The notes under the pieces are model-generated. The model searched no databases. It had not been told where the DNA came from and worked only from the letters and a program-made list of their open reading frames with translations. Shown in pieces: positions 37,101-47,666 of a DNA stretch of 64,000 nt (its first letter is position 1; the number at the start of each line of letters is the position of its first letter). Made by a program: the position numbers and the translations under genes. The DNA lies in NCBI RefSeq assembly GCF_910592395.1, contig NC_088323.1, positions 2,542,001 to 2,606,000 of the forward strand. The letters run 5' to 3'. The DNA is from Lineus longissimus. Taxonomy: Eukaryota; Nemertea; Pilidiophora; Heteronemertea; Lineidae.

Positions 37101-40098
37101 TCGATGCGACAGGGCTTTATGCAGTTTATCGGCACAAATACGGTGGTGGTTTAGTTGCTGACCGGTTAGGTAAGTTGACAAATTCAAATTTTGCTGGACC
37201 TTAAAATTCCTACTCTCTTCCTATCAACAACGGTCAGTCTTAAAAGCCGTATCCACTAGAGTATATAGAATGACGTTAACTTACACGACAGTAACCTGTA
37301 AAACACTATCTTGTTCAAAATGGAACACCAAATCATCTGGATTTGAACCGACTAAGTTCCTTTCTATAGCAGGTGTTGTCAAAGTGATGTAATATTTTCA
37401 TTTTGAATCTTTCAATCTTTCAATAGTCATTGTACATTCATTTCCACCTACAGCATTGCCTATTTTTTTCCATTTAAACTTCAGATCCAGTGACCTTGGA
37501 AACAATCGAATCGACACAAATCCTAGGACTGACGAAGTCCACTGTCATAGATACTTTTGTGATTGGTGGATATCTTCACGTGGTACATGATGACGGCTCC
37601 TCGCCAAACCTTGTAACTCGCCACCAGGTGTCGCAGTACGCGGAATTCCAACTTCCGGGGCAGTTTGAGCGCCTTACAATGACGTCACAAAACGGACAGC
37701 TTCGATTCTTGACTTTCCAGCCGTTCATCCACTCTGTTTACGGATGGGAGTCCGACCTTGCGCTGCAGTACGATGTAGACACATGGACACAGTCAGGTAC
37801 ACCGGGTCCTACTTGTATCAGGGAAATCATACGATGAGGAACTTTGGCATGTAGTTTGACCCGCAAAGTGTCCTTATGAAGTCGACAAGGTCAAAAGTCA
37901 AGGGGCTATGGTCCAAATTACGGTCATGGGCTTACTGCTACGATTTCACAAAGACGTCTTCAATGAGATTCGCGAATATTTTCATTTTAATAGTTTATGA
38001 AAAAAGCTCTCATCATTTCGTCACTGTCCCTTTTTCCAGGTAGCCTATATGAAATTGCTCCAGCAAGTATCATCTGCCAACTGCATTCATCCGAGCGCAT
38101 TTGGATGGTGGAAGACCCCATTGCAATTACAGGCCGAGGACGTGTTTACGTCCTTGCGACTGGGAGTATCGGTAGGTATCCTACCTTGCCTACTTTGCAG
38201 GTCGAAGCGAGATGGCTGCTTGGATCAGGAGACCTCCACCTTCTCTTTGGTCTCATCTCAAAGCGCATCGGTAGTGTTTTAGGGCGTGTTTTGGCCAGGT
38301 TTCCCCAGCCTTACAATAGGCTACGAACGACGAAGGACGAAGTATGTTAATATTTTCGTTGAAATTTTTCTGATTCCTGCTAGGATAGGAATTATTTTTA
38401 TGAGTGCCGCGTAATCGAATTATCACAGGACTTAATGAGACCACAGTTCTTCACCAGTCGTATATATGGATTGGGAAACTGCCTATTGTCTCCGATCACA
38501 ATGCGAACACCTCATTAAGCTTGAACATTTTCCGATATCAGATGGGACTGAACCATATTGGCAAATTCGTGTAACTTTATTTGGCCTTAGCTACCTGGCT
38601 TCTCTCATATGCTTGTTTCAAGTAAGAATATGTTAAGTGGTTCTAACGGAGAAAATGCAGTTCTTTTCCTTTTTTTATCTTTCAGCAATTGGAAACAGGG
38701 TGTTTGTCCACAACAGGGATGAATACTTCTCGGAACAAAGTCCGAGCATTATTGAACAGTGAGTGTTCTTCCTGATGCCCTACTTGATAAAAAATCCAGA
38801 TGTGATTCGTTCAGATCGTATCAAGTTTCGTTTGCATGCGCATATACATCAATTACACAATTCATATAGATTCTTAGTTACTAACACTTTCTATGTATTT
38901 TATGCTTTTTGTCCAGTTTCACTATGCCAATTCAATGTCACGGCGTAACCTTCACCGTATTTTGGGGAAATATCTACTGTTCCTACTACCAGACTGCCTA
39001 CCGATACAACAGAAGGGCGGGGACAACTAAAAAAAGAACCTTGACGACTGCTGTAGTATCCAGCAATCCTGATACACCGTCTGTTTTCGTGGCACTGGAC
39101 GAAAAAGGTGAGACCAACCTTGTACATGAAATGGAAGGTATTACGGCAAAGCACTAGTGAACCGATGCCCGGTGAAGCCATCTAAAATGCCCCTGAAAAT
39201 GTGCAAGTCCTTATTGTATGGTTATTATATGGCTGTATACATTATATGCGTATATAAAGACTATGAACGTCAATAGTGCAGTAAATAATAATGAAATGTC
39301 CATTTAAAAACTTGTCCCTCGGACATTTTAAACTATTACACTCACCCGAAACCGATGCAAAAACCTGAAACAAGCATGATAGTTAAACATCCGATTGTTA
39401 TTTTTACCATAGGTCACCGTTGATGCAATCGCTCTAATTTAATTCAGGGCTCTACCTTATCATAAAGACAACGCAGGGAACGCTGAATGTCTACACCGTG
39501 AACGCTGGTAATCTTCAAATAGAAAGTTGGGTCAAAGCCACTGATTACAGTGCGCGAACACCAAGTCATGTGTTCGTTGCCTCCAGTCACGTGTACGTAG
39601 TGGAGAATCAGGAAGTCGTGTACTGGCAAAAGATCACGAACAGCGAGTAAGTAGACACTGCTAATGATACAACTCTCAGTTCACACATCTTGACCATACC
39701 TGGCATTCAACGTGTTAAACAGCTTCGATGGCCATATTGAATATTCAGCATTTTGAAGACTTTTATGCTATCTGTGTGTGAGACAAGAGGAAAACGGGGG
39801 CTTCAAGTGGCTTCTTTGTCTTGCCGTGTTTGATCCAAGATTATTGCCGTAGGCTGCAACGTTGTCTCATTGAAGAACAGCAGGCGGCTGTGGGAGCTAA
39901 ATGCACTTATTATGCAATGTAATGTGATAGTATCTTCCTTATTGTTCTATTTTCAGCGACTACAGCTCCGATGTTTATCCGATAGAGGGCCTAACTGGCA
40001 ATCTGATGCAAATCAAATATGATTCCAGCAGGAGAACTTTATTTGGAATGGACGCGGTCAACCATGTTAACATCCCAATAGTGTTCACTTGGTACTGA
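33674..40098 (+). CDS. secreted PAN/apple, EGF-like and olfactomedin-like mosaic protein (15 exons)
   Basis: Predicted 959 aa. Exons: 33674-33820, 34017-34199, 34428-34557, 34814-35002, 35178-35261, 35318-35893, 36057-36221, 36489-36563, 36888-37169, 37485-37796, 38040-38171, 38686-38758, 38917-39107, 39448-39646, 39957-40098. All are GT-AG and in frame. Signal peptide is about 1-25 (YRIISVTFVLSASMM core). A PAN/apple-like module follows (28-105), then an EGF-like module (115-148), a two-cysteine-pair region (154-216), a Ser-rich linker (about 245-330) with two RRRLL sites, and two olfactomedin-like regions (about 437-714 and 715-959). Most introns are phase 1, as in shuffled extracellular domains. 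The product is probably an extracellular matrix or cell-surface-associated glycoprotein; olfactomedin domains are beta-propellers that bind proteins at the cell surface. I do not recognise a named orthologue. Confidence 0.9.
34428..34557 (+). CDS. olfactomedin-like gene exon 3: EGF-like module
   Basis: One 130-bp exon encodes CERCTGNGGTCLC followed by ECQCPAYFAGSEC, an EGF-like pattern with seven cysteines rather than six. The extra cysteine may pair with another module or with a partner chain. The exon starts in phase 0 and ends in phase 1. Confidence 0.8.
35318..35893 (+). CDS. olfactomedin-like gene exon 6: Ser-rich linker with two tribasic sites
   Basis: Largest exon of the gene. The first half encodes a Ser/Tyr-rich low-complexity segment (SSSSASYSSS, SSSSSSVDS), likely flexible and possibly O-glycosylated. 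GRRRLL and LRRRLL then lie about 57 residues apart on either side of an acidic stretch. The last part (ICSHVLGDTALLPGAVIQEV and onward) has three cysteines and an ordered-looking composition. Both flanking introns are phase 1, so the exon could be skipped without a frameshift. Confidence 0.85.
36057..37796 (+). CDS. olfactomedin-like gene exons 7-10: first olfactomedin-like region
   Basis: Exon 9 encodes GTGHIVFNRSLYFQNG and VDMAVDATGLYAVYRH, corresponding to the conserved GTG-VVYNGSLY and DLAVDE-GLWVIY blocks of olfactomedin domains. Exon 10 begins with DPVTLETIEST, the usual DP-TLEV continuation, then IGGYLHVVHDDG at the position of the conserved internal repeat. The conserved blocks are weaker than in vertebrate olfactomedins, so this is a divergent member. 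The domain is split over four exons, all phase 1. Confidence 0.75.
38040..40098 (+). CDS. olfactomedin-like gene exons 11-15: second, degenerate olfactomedin-like region
   Basis: Residues about 715-959. VTFTVFWGNIYCSYYQ, VFVALDEKGLYLIIKT and HVFVASSHVYVVENQE follow the order of olfactomedin blocks (start strand, VDE-GL-VI strand, internal repeat strand), ending MQIKYDSSRRTLFGMD like the L-YNP--R-LYAWD block. It is more degraded than the first region. The protein ends NIPIVFTWY followed by TGA at 40096-40098. Confidence 0.6.
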
Positions 40099-42372
40099 GG
40101 CGCCAAACTATGTCGCGATCACATGCATATGCACTATCTTAACCTGATTAGTTATCACTTGGTCTTCAAAGAAAGATACTATTTGTCGAACCAATATGTG
40201 ATGCATACTCCAACCAGTAAATGCCATCGTTGCCAATAACTCTACACTTGATTTTGCGCTAACCTAAAAACTTCATGAATGACAGGAAAAGTCAACGTGT
40301 CATAAAATAATGTATCATTGTCCGTCGGATATTTCCTAACCATCCTTTTGCTGCTGTTGCAAGACTTGTCCTCTCTAAGCCCATTATCTTATCAGCGGTA
40401 ATGGGACAACAAATGACTCCGATCGTCAGCTTGTCACCGTAGCCATTGACACTAATCCTCGAGTTGATTGATGCGCTGGGCGATGTTGGGTAGATGCGGG
40501 ATGAAGGACCGCCGTAGTTCATTGCTAAAGCAGCAAGGAGAAAGAACCACATTTCCCACCAAAAAGCGTTATTTGTAAGTCACGTTTTGCTGCATCGTTG
40601 GCCGAAAGGTATGATTTGTTCCACCCAAAGGTTTGTTATGAAATTCCGCATTCAGTGCTTGGTTCAACTAGCAGTTTTTGTTGGTATAGATCGTCGCACG
40701 CGGCAACACTATCTCCTTTGCCATGTCGGTGCAGCAACGTGACAGTAATGAGTGATCTACGGCGGGGTGCATCACCGCTGTGACAGTAATACTCTGGGTG
40801 ATGGATGTGCATGGCGTGTGGTGCAATCAGCAAGTGCAGAGTGATCAATCTGTGAAGAATCTGTAAACAATTTTGTCTCTTCGTTCCCATATCCCGTTAA
40901 CCGAATGTGTTGGATTGTCTCCCTGACCGACTTGACTTGAAATTCCGAATGGTATGTTGACTTCATCGACAGGCTTAATTACTTCAATTGGATGGGAGTA
41001 TTTCATCCATAAGATATATTCGTAGCTAAGGTTGTTACATTAGACATGCCACGCAAGGATAGGCAGCTGCTTATTTACAGGACATCTGTGTGGTATAAAT
41101 ACAAAATAGGCCTACATTTGACTGTTTGATTTGGCATTGGTAGCATGCGGTCTTCTTTAAGGGCTGCAACAGGCTGTAGGAAGTATTTTGCCTTTGAAAA
41201 AAAGGTTAGCATCGTTAGGTAGATTATCGAGGATTTTATTGAAAAATTAATGACCAACTTTTGTACCATTGTTCAAGCACTTTCGATCTGGTGGGCGCGG
41301 CAGCTATATCCGTAATAGTATTGACACATTTACTAAATGCGTGTATGTCCTGTTTGCAGACTATTTCAAGGCCATAGTTAATTGTTCATGCAGACGATTG
41401 CAATTACTGCATTGCATTTAATTGAGCCGTCATGAGTGAAGCGCATATTCTATAGATTACATTGATGTGTCCTTGCAATTAAAACATGTTATTCTATTGT
41501 CGCTGTCGATTCATTCAGATAAATCTCGAACATTGTTACTGAATTCGCACGGATGACTCTAGTGAAATAAGCGGTCATTGTGTTCCACGTCAACGGTAAA
41601 ATGTTTGGCTTGCACCTTTCACGGGGGCTGTTTAAACCCTTGTAATGGGAATGGTAACACTCCAGCTTAATTAAGCTTAAACAGGTCGATTGTTTACTAC
41701 GAAAACACGAGGCCAAGTCTAAACAGGGTATGACCTTTGGACAAGTTGAACATGTTGATTGGCATCAAGGACCATGTGCATAATATCTAGCTTGAATTTC
41801 ATATTCGGAACCAGACATAGATCGATGAAACGAGAGTATTGACAATAATTTTCTAAATCATTGTGATGAAATGAAACAGAGTTTAACGTGATCATGTCGT
41901 CGTTCCCCTCTGCATTGATGTCTACACATATCAGCTCTAGCTGGCTCATGTTCATGCAGGTGGTCCGGACTCCTACGCCAGTTTGCCAAGATTATGATAA
42001 TGTACATGATGTGTTCCTTGTGGGTCGTTATTGTACCAGGGCTACCGTTGTACTACTAACACTTCCTACAGATAACTCGAACAAGAATGAGGAATATTCA
42101 TTGATGAAATGAAAAATACTCATTTTATTGCAATTATAAATTACTCTTGCATGGAAGTGTACGCACATTCGCAAGGATTACGAGAATTGAGTAGCTTAAT
42201 CAATGATGTCTTGTTGATAACGACGGTTAAGGTCGCCTTATCAATGATGTGATATTGACACATAGCGTTTTGTCATTGGACTCAGAAGAGCCTTTATCAC
42301 ATAAACGGAGATCATTCCAATTGTTTTTTTAAGGAACTTAAAAGGAAGGAAGAAAATTTTGAACCTGCTATG
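40099..42372. other. intergenic region, no supported gene
   Basis: About 2.3 kb after the olfactomedin-like stop. Apart from one short minus-strand frame with a hydrophobic N-terminus (listed separately at 40292-40552), nothing recognisable is seen before the foldback element. Confidence 0.5.
40292..40552 (-). CDS. possible small secreted protein ORF, unrecognised
   Basis: An 86-aa minus-strand frame starts MWFFLLAALAMNYGG, which resembles a short signal peptide, followed by a soluble region with a Cys pair (VICCP) and a basic C-terminal end. It converges on the olfactomedin-like gene with its stop 194 bp from that gene's stop, so it may instead lie in that gene's 3' untranslated region. No domain, no homologue that I recognise, and chance ORFs of this length are common here. 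Confidence 0.15.
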   Translation of the reverse strand: MWFFLLAALAMNYGGPSSRIYPTSPSASINSRISVNGYGDKLTIGVICCPITADKIMGLERTSLATAAKGWLGNIRRTMIHYFMTR

Positions 42373-42428
42373 GAGACTTACGGTGGCCCATTAGGGACAT
42401 CATGTTTTTTTTTAGATTCAAATACGAT

Positions 42429-43192
42429 TTTTTTTTCTCGAATTTTCTCCACGGAATTAAGTATTTTCTCCGCGGAAATAACATTTATCTCCACGGAAAT
42501 AACATTTATCTCCGCGGAAATAAATACTTTTCTCCACGGAATAAAGTATTTTCTCCGCGGAAATAACATTTATCTCCACGGAAATAAATACTTTTCTCCA
42601 CGGAAATAAATACTTTTCTCCACGGAAATAAATACTTTTCTCCACGGAAATAACATTTATCTCCACGGAAATAACATTTATCTCCGCGGAAATAAATACT
42701 TTTCTCCACGGAATTAAGTATTTTCTCCGCGGAAATAACATTTATCTCCACGGAAATAAATACTTTTCTCCACGGAAATAAATACTTTTCTCCACGGAAA
42801 TAAATACTTTTCTCCACGGAAATAACATTTATCTCCACGGAAATAACATTTATCTCCGCGGAAATAAATACTTTTCTCCACGGAATTAAGTATTTTCTCC
42901 GCGGAAATAACATTTATCTCCACGGAAATAAATACTTTTCTCCACGGAAATAAATACTTTTCTCCACGGAAATAACATTTATCTCCACGGAAATAACATT
43001 TATCTCCGCGGAAATAAATACTTTTCTCCACGGAAATAAATACTTTTCTCCACGGAAACAACATTTATCTCCGCGGAAATAAATACTTTTCTCCACGGAA
43101 ATAAATACTTTTCTCCACGGAAACAACATTTATCTCCGCGGAAATAAATACTTTTCTCCACGGAATTAAGTATTTTCTCCGCGGAAATAAAT
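42429..43192 (+). repeat. tandem array of 21-22 bp units, left arm
   Basis: Three unit variants are mixed: AAATAAATACTTTTCTCC, AAATAACATTTATCTCC and AATTAAGTATTTTCTCC, each followed by ACGG or GCGG. Units alternate between CCACGG and CCGCGG, a difference expected from CpG deamination. Order of variants near the outer end matches the right arm unit for unit. Confidence 0.9.
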
Positions 43193-43589
43193 AATTGATT
43201 CCGCTGATATGATTGGTCCTGCATTTTAGAGGACGAGGTCAAGGTGAAACTATTAACCCTTAAACCCCAACCTTGCGGTAGGCTCGGGAACCAAGCTGTA
43301 CAGGCGCTGCCCGCTGGAACACGAGGCCGCTTGTCAATCCCGTTTGACATTGTCAGATCTGACTATACGTGTATAGTGTTGGCATGAAGACTGTGGAAGA
43401 TGTAAGTAACACGATGATTGTCAGATTTGACAATGTCAAACGGGATTGACAAGCGGCCTCGTGTTCCAGCGGGCAGCGCCTGTACAGCTTGGTTCCCGAG
43501 CCTACCGCAAGGTTGGGGTTTAAGGGTTAATAGTTTCACCTTGACCTCGTCCTCTAAAATGCAGGACCAATCATATCAGCGGAATCAAT

Positions 43590-44107
43590 TATTTATTTCC
43601 GCGGAGAAAATACTTAATTCCGTGGAGAAAAGTATTTATTTCCGCGGAGATAAATGTTGTTTCCGTGGAGAAAAGTATTTATTTCCGTGGAGAAAAGTAT
43701 TTATTTCCGCGGAGATAAATGTTATTTCCGTGGAGATAAATGTTATTTCCGTGGAGAAAAGTATTTATTTCCGTGGAGAAAAGTATTTATTTCCGTGGAG
43801 ATAAATGTTATTTCCGCGGAGAAAATACTTAATTCCGTGGAGAAAAGTATTTATTTCCGCGGAGATAAATGTTATTTCCGTGGAGATAAATGTTATTTCC
43901 GTGGAGAAAAGTATTTATTTCCGTGGAGAAAAGTATTTATTTCCGTGGAGAAAAGTATTTATTTCCGTGGAGATAAATGTTATTTCCGCGGAGAAAATAC
44001 TTAATTCCGTGGAGAAAAGTATTTATTTCCGCGGAGATAAATGTTATTTCCGTGGAGATAAATGTTATTTCCGCGGAGAAAATACTTAATTCCGTGGAGA
44101 AAATTCG
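43590..44107 (-). repeat. tandem array of 21-22 bp units, right arm
   Basis: Inverted counterpart of the left array with the same unit variants, about 237 bp (roughly 11 units) shorter. Length difference between arms is typical of unequal exchange or replication slippage in tandem arrays. Confidence 0.9.
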
Positions 44108-44173
44108 AGAAAAAAAAATCGTATTTGAATCTAAAAAAAAACATGATGTCCCTAATGGGCCACCGTAGAGACT

Positions 44174-47100
44174 CGAAAGGTGTGCAGTAAAAGAACACCA
44201 AATTTACAAAGTATATGCACAGCATCGTTAATCTTATATCGACATTCGTTGATAGGACTCGACAATGGCGTTTTTAAAATTGCTGCAATGGCGTAATCGA
44301 AATGAGCTGCTTTACGGGGACCTTGTTATAATCGATGCACATTGTTGACATATAGTTTGTGCTGTTGCAACTAGGTATAGATAAATCACAGGCGTGTATC
44401 AATGTTTGCTATCAGCAAAAAAAAATGCAGAAACTCATAACCGCAATTCCAATTTCAATCAAGAAATGTTTGAAAAAAACGTACGTCTTGAAAAAAGTTC
44501 CTTTTTCGTAGAAATCCATATAATTGTATAGACTGGTAAAGCCACCAAGAATGTTGTTACTCTTCCAGTATATTTGAAAAATGTTCAAAATATTGTTTCA
44601 TGAAAACCCCTGTTGCGGTTTTTTCAAAAACTATCTTGCATTAAATTGGAGCGGGTATCACAATGGTTGGGTGCTATTATGCAAACTTCTCGGGTTTGGA
44701 GTAAAAACAATTACAGCACATTCACTATAGAAAGACAACAATTACAGTTTACTGTTAATTATGACTGAGGCATGTTGCAAAGCAGTGTCATTCCACGAAT
44801 AGATATATATACGCGTAAAATTGTTTGTGCAAAGTTGGTAGATACATTGTAGCTCAATCTGCTGTAAACAATAACGTAATGTTAATATTGGCCTGCATTA
44901 TTTGTAACTTTAACAAGCTTGAGTGGTCTGATGCGATCGGGTAGGTATGAATGACATCGATACACAAAACGTAACATTTCATTGTTAGTCACCAGATAGT
45001 TTGAGATAATTCACGCATGCGCAGTTAAAAGTTCTCGTCTGTTGGCTTTGAATCACCCCGAAGTCTCGTACGAATCCCACGGCTTTTCAAAGAAATTAAT
45101 AAATAATGATTTTGTCCGTTCCTCTAGCCCGTTTCCTCCGCATCTGATTGACAATATTGTTCGTCCGCATCCTAGCGACATCTAGTGGCCACCTGGAAAA
45201 TCAATATGGTAAAGTGGAAAATTCAGTCAATTTCGAAAAGGTGATAGAAAATTAATCGAATACCTCTTAGCCGCAAGGTTCAGGTTATAGTAGATAGCAC
45301 TTTAGCCTATGTCTACTGATCATGATGTGCTATGTATAATGTACAGGGATGTTTCATGTGCATTGACGTGCATTAACCATCATGGCTACGAACTAAGATG
45401 ATTTCTAACAACATAACCAGTATTCAAGCACGAACTTCACGAACTGGCATTTGATTTTATCCAACTTTGTTAAACAATGATATTTGAGCGTGTGATTCGG
45501 CCTTCAGGGGCTTTATCAAAATCCCTTTATATGGCACATCCCTATATTTATGTACACAAGACCATCAGCCCACTTCATCCGATATGGCTTATTAATTACC
45601 CCACGTTAATTACAATATTTGATAATGAGTGCAAATGAGCCGTACATGATTACAATAACCTGCGAATGCACCTGGATTGCATGACACGTCAATAACTGAG
45701 CCGGAAGGTTAATATGCGAATTCATCCAATCCTAGCTAGATTATCATCAATATGCATGTGCTGTACACTCAACACGAGAACATTCGTATATGTAATAACC
45801 CTGTTATTAGCTACTAATCGCCCGATTTCAAGCGCTGAATGACGACATTTCTATTCTTCATATGAAGCAACTCTGAAATTTTCAGCGAAAGAGTTCGAAA
45901 TACAAAAAAAATCAGTCTATATGTGATGACCGACGGAGATTATATGCAACGTCCATATGCATTGGGACGTAACTGCTGTGTACATTTACATAGCTAAATG
46001 GTGGCGATGACTTGTCGGTGCCCCGTGGACGACTGAAGAATACTTCCCATCGCGCTATGATCAATAATTAACTGCTAATTGTTCAATAATGTATTAATTA
46101 GTTGCTGGGTGTCGATTGATAGGGACGATGGGATGTCGGTGCTGAAGAAAGGTCGTCGATCCAGTTCCAGTGAGTGTTATATTATTATTGATAACATCAT
46201 CAGCTTCACTCTAGTGATACTACTGCACAGTTATGGTCTCATCTACGGATGAAATTGATTAGGCACGAGCATTAGGCAGGGGCCAGGTATGTTAGAATAG
46301 GTAATACAAAGGAAATCTCACAGGACATCAACACTATTCACGCTTGGACAAGGAACATATCTTTTGCTAACTCGAGCAGGTCCCATGAGTTTGCAAATTA
46401 CCATCAAATTGACCCCTATCTGGCCACTGCCTAGGAATCATAAAACATATGAGTTACTTGGAAAGAAGAGAGGACGAAATCTTGTGGAGTGGTTATTCGA
46501 TGGGACAACTACTAACGAAAATAATTTTCAAGGGAGGAATACATGTAGCTTGAAATGGCAACATAGATCCATATCGGGATGAAACCAGCTACTCTCGCAT
46601 AAGCATCCTTAATACACACCCCAGTGATTGAGACCACCCGTTTCATTACTCACTCTGACTCTATCACTTTCCCCACCCGAGACATATCAGCAAGTGCCCA
46701 TATCCTGATTTCCTGGTTTTTGTACGCGCGAGAAATAATGGGTATACTTTCTCAAATTGGTCTTGATGAAAATAGCATTCAATCCATCCCGTTTAATAAA
46801 TATGGCCAGCGTATTACCAAATATACTATAAACCCATCAGGGGTTATTACTCGCAACTACAGACATGTCAGGGAGTGATCGTTGGTGAATATTCTCGTTG
46901 TCTGCTGCTCTAAGGACAGGGTGACTAATTGCTTAGAGGGCTAGCCTAGAGTACGTTGGCCTCCATAGGTAGCCAATGGCTGCTTAAATAGCTGTTCCTC
47001 GTTTATTTCTTTTTCTTTTTTTTGGGGGGGGGGGGAGGGGTTCGCATAGATATGGGTAAGTGGCGAAAACACCGCGAATAAACTGCTAACTCGCATGCAG

Positions 47101-47666
47101 GCACCTCAGTCAATTGGGCTCGCATGATAGCAAGCATTGATTAATCTATACTTGATAATAGGCTCATCCGTAAAGGGTTTCGGAAAGCAATTTTGGAAAA
47201 AAGTTCTTTTCACTTTACACGTTTCTCACCTTTCCTTAATTGCTCTATTTGCGTCAAGGGAATGGGTTGTCTACTGATGCAAAAGAGCAAGGTCAAGATG
47301 ATTCTTGAATGGAAATTATATACATACCTCTACTTTTGGGTGTCCTTCGCAAAAGCCGACAAAAGATTCTCGCGCATGGACGGCGTTAACTCTGATTTGT
47401 CCTTCAATAACATCTACAAATAAAGTGATTTTATAAGAGGTGTAAAGTGCAATGTGCACGACATGCATCAGGCATGTAGAGGTTACATGGCTTGAGAAGC
47501 TTCATGATATGACATTTCTATCGACTTAGTTAACTTGTATGATTATAGTATCTTTATATCAAAGGGATTGCTTTTGAAAGCATGATGCAATCCCTTAAAC
47601 AAACGTTTAACAAAAGGTAATCTCAGTGTTTATCAAAATTTGATTGTGTCATTGTCGTCTACATGA
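44174..47666. other. intergenic region downstream of the peptide prohormone gene
   Basis: No coding domain on either strand. A 12-G run lies at 47024-47035. On the minus strand an AATAAA at 47002-47007 (TTTATT on the plus strand) could serve the prohormone gene with a 3' untranslated region of about 660 bp. Confidence 0.5.

Larger units (their letters stand above)
42373..44173. mobile_element. foldback transposon-like element with 6-bp target-site duplication
   Basis: Two long inverted arms, 42379-43363 and 43420-44167, surround a spacer of about 56 bp. The outer 70-80 bp (starting TACGGTGGCCCATTAGGGAC) and the inner 170 bp are essentially identical between arms. The middle of each arm is an array of 21-22 bp units, each with TCTCC(A/G)CGG; the left array is about 237 bp longer. 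The direct repeat GAGACT sits immediately outside both ends (42373-42378 and 44168-44173) and reads as a target-site duplication. There is no transposase. The structure matches Foldback-type elements, where long terminal inverted repeats contain internal tandem repeats. Open frames across the arms are a by-product of the repeat. Confidence 0.88.

Noticed and set aside
42429-43192. Possible CRISPR array, because short units repeat regularly
   Set aside because: Units are contiguous with no unique spacers, the array is mirrored in an inverted arm, and the window is animal DNA.
42378-44225. Multiple overlapping ORFs of 60-135 aa encoding repeats such as YFRGDKCYFRGEK
   Set aside because: They are forced by the 21-22 bp array without stop codons and occur in several frames and in both arms of the foldback element. 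No start context, signal or splice structure supports translation.
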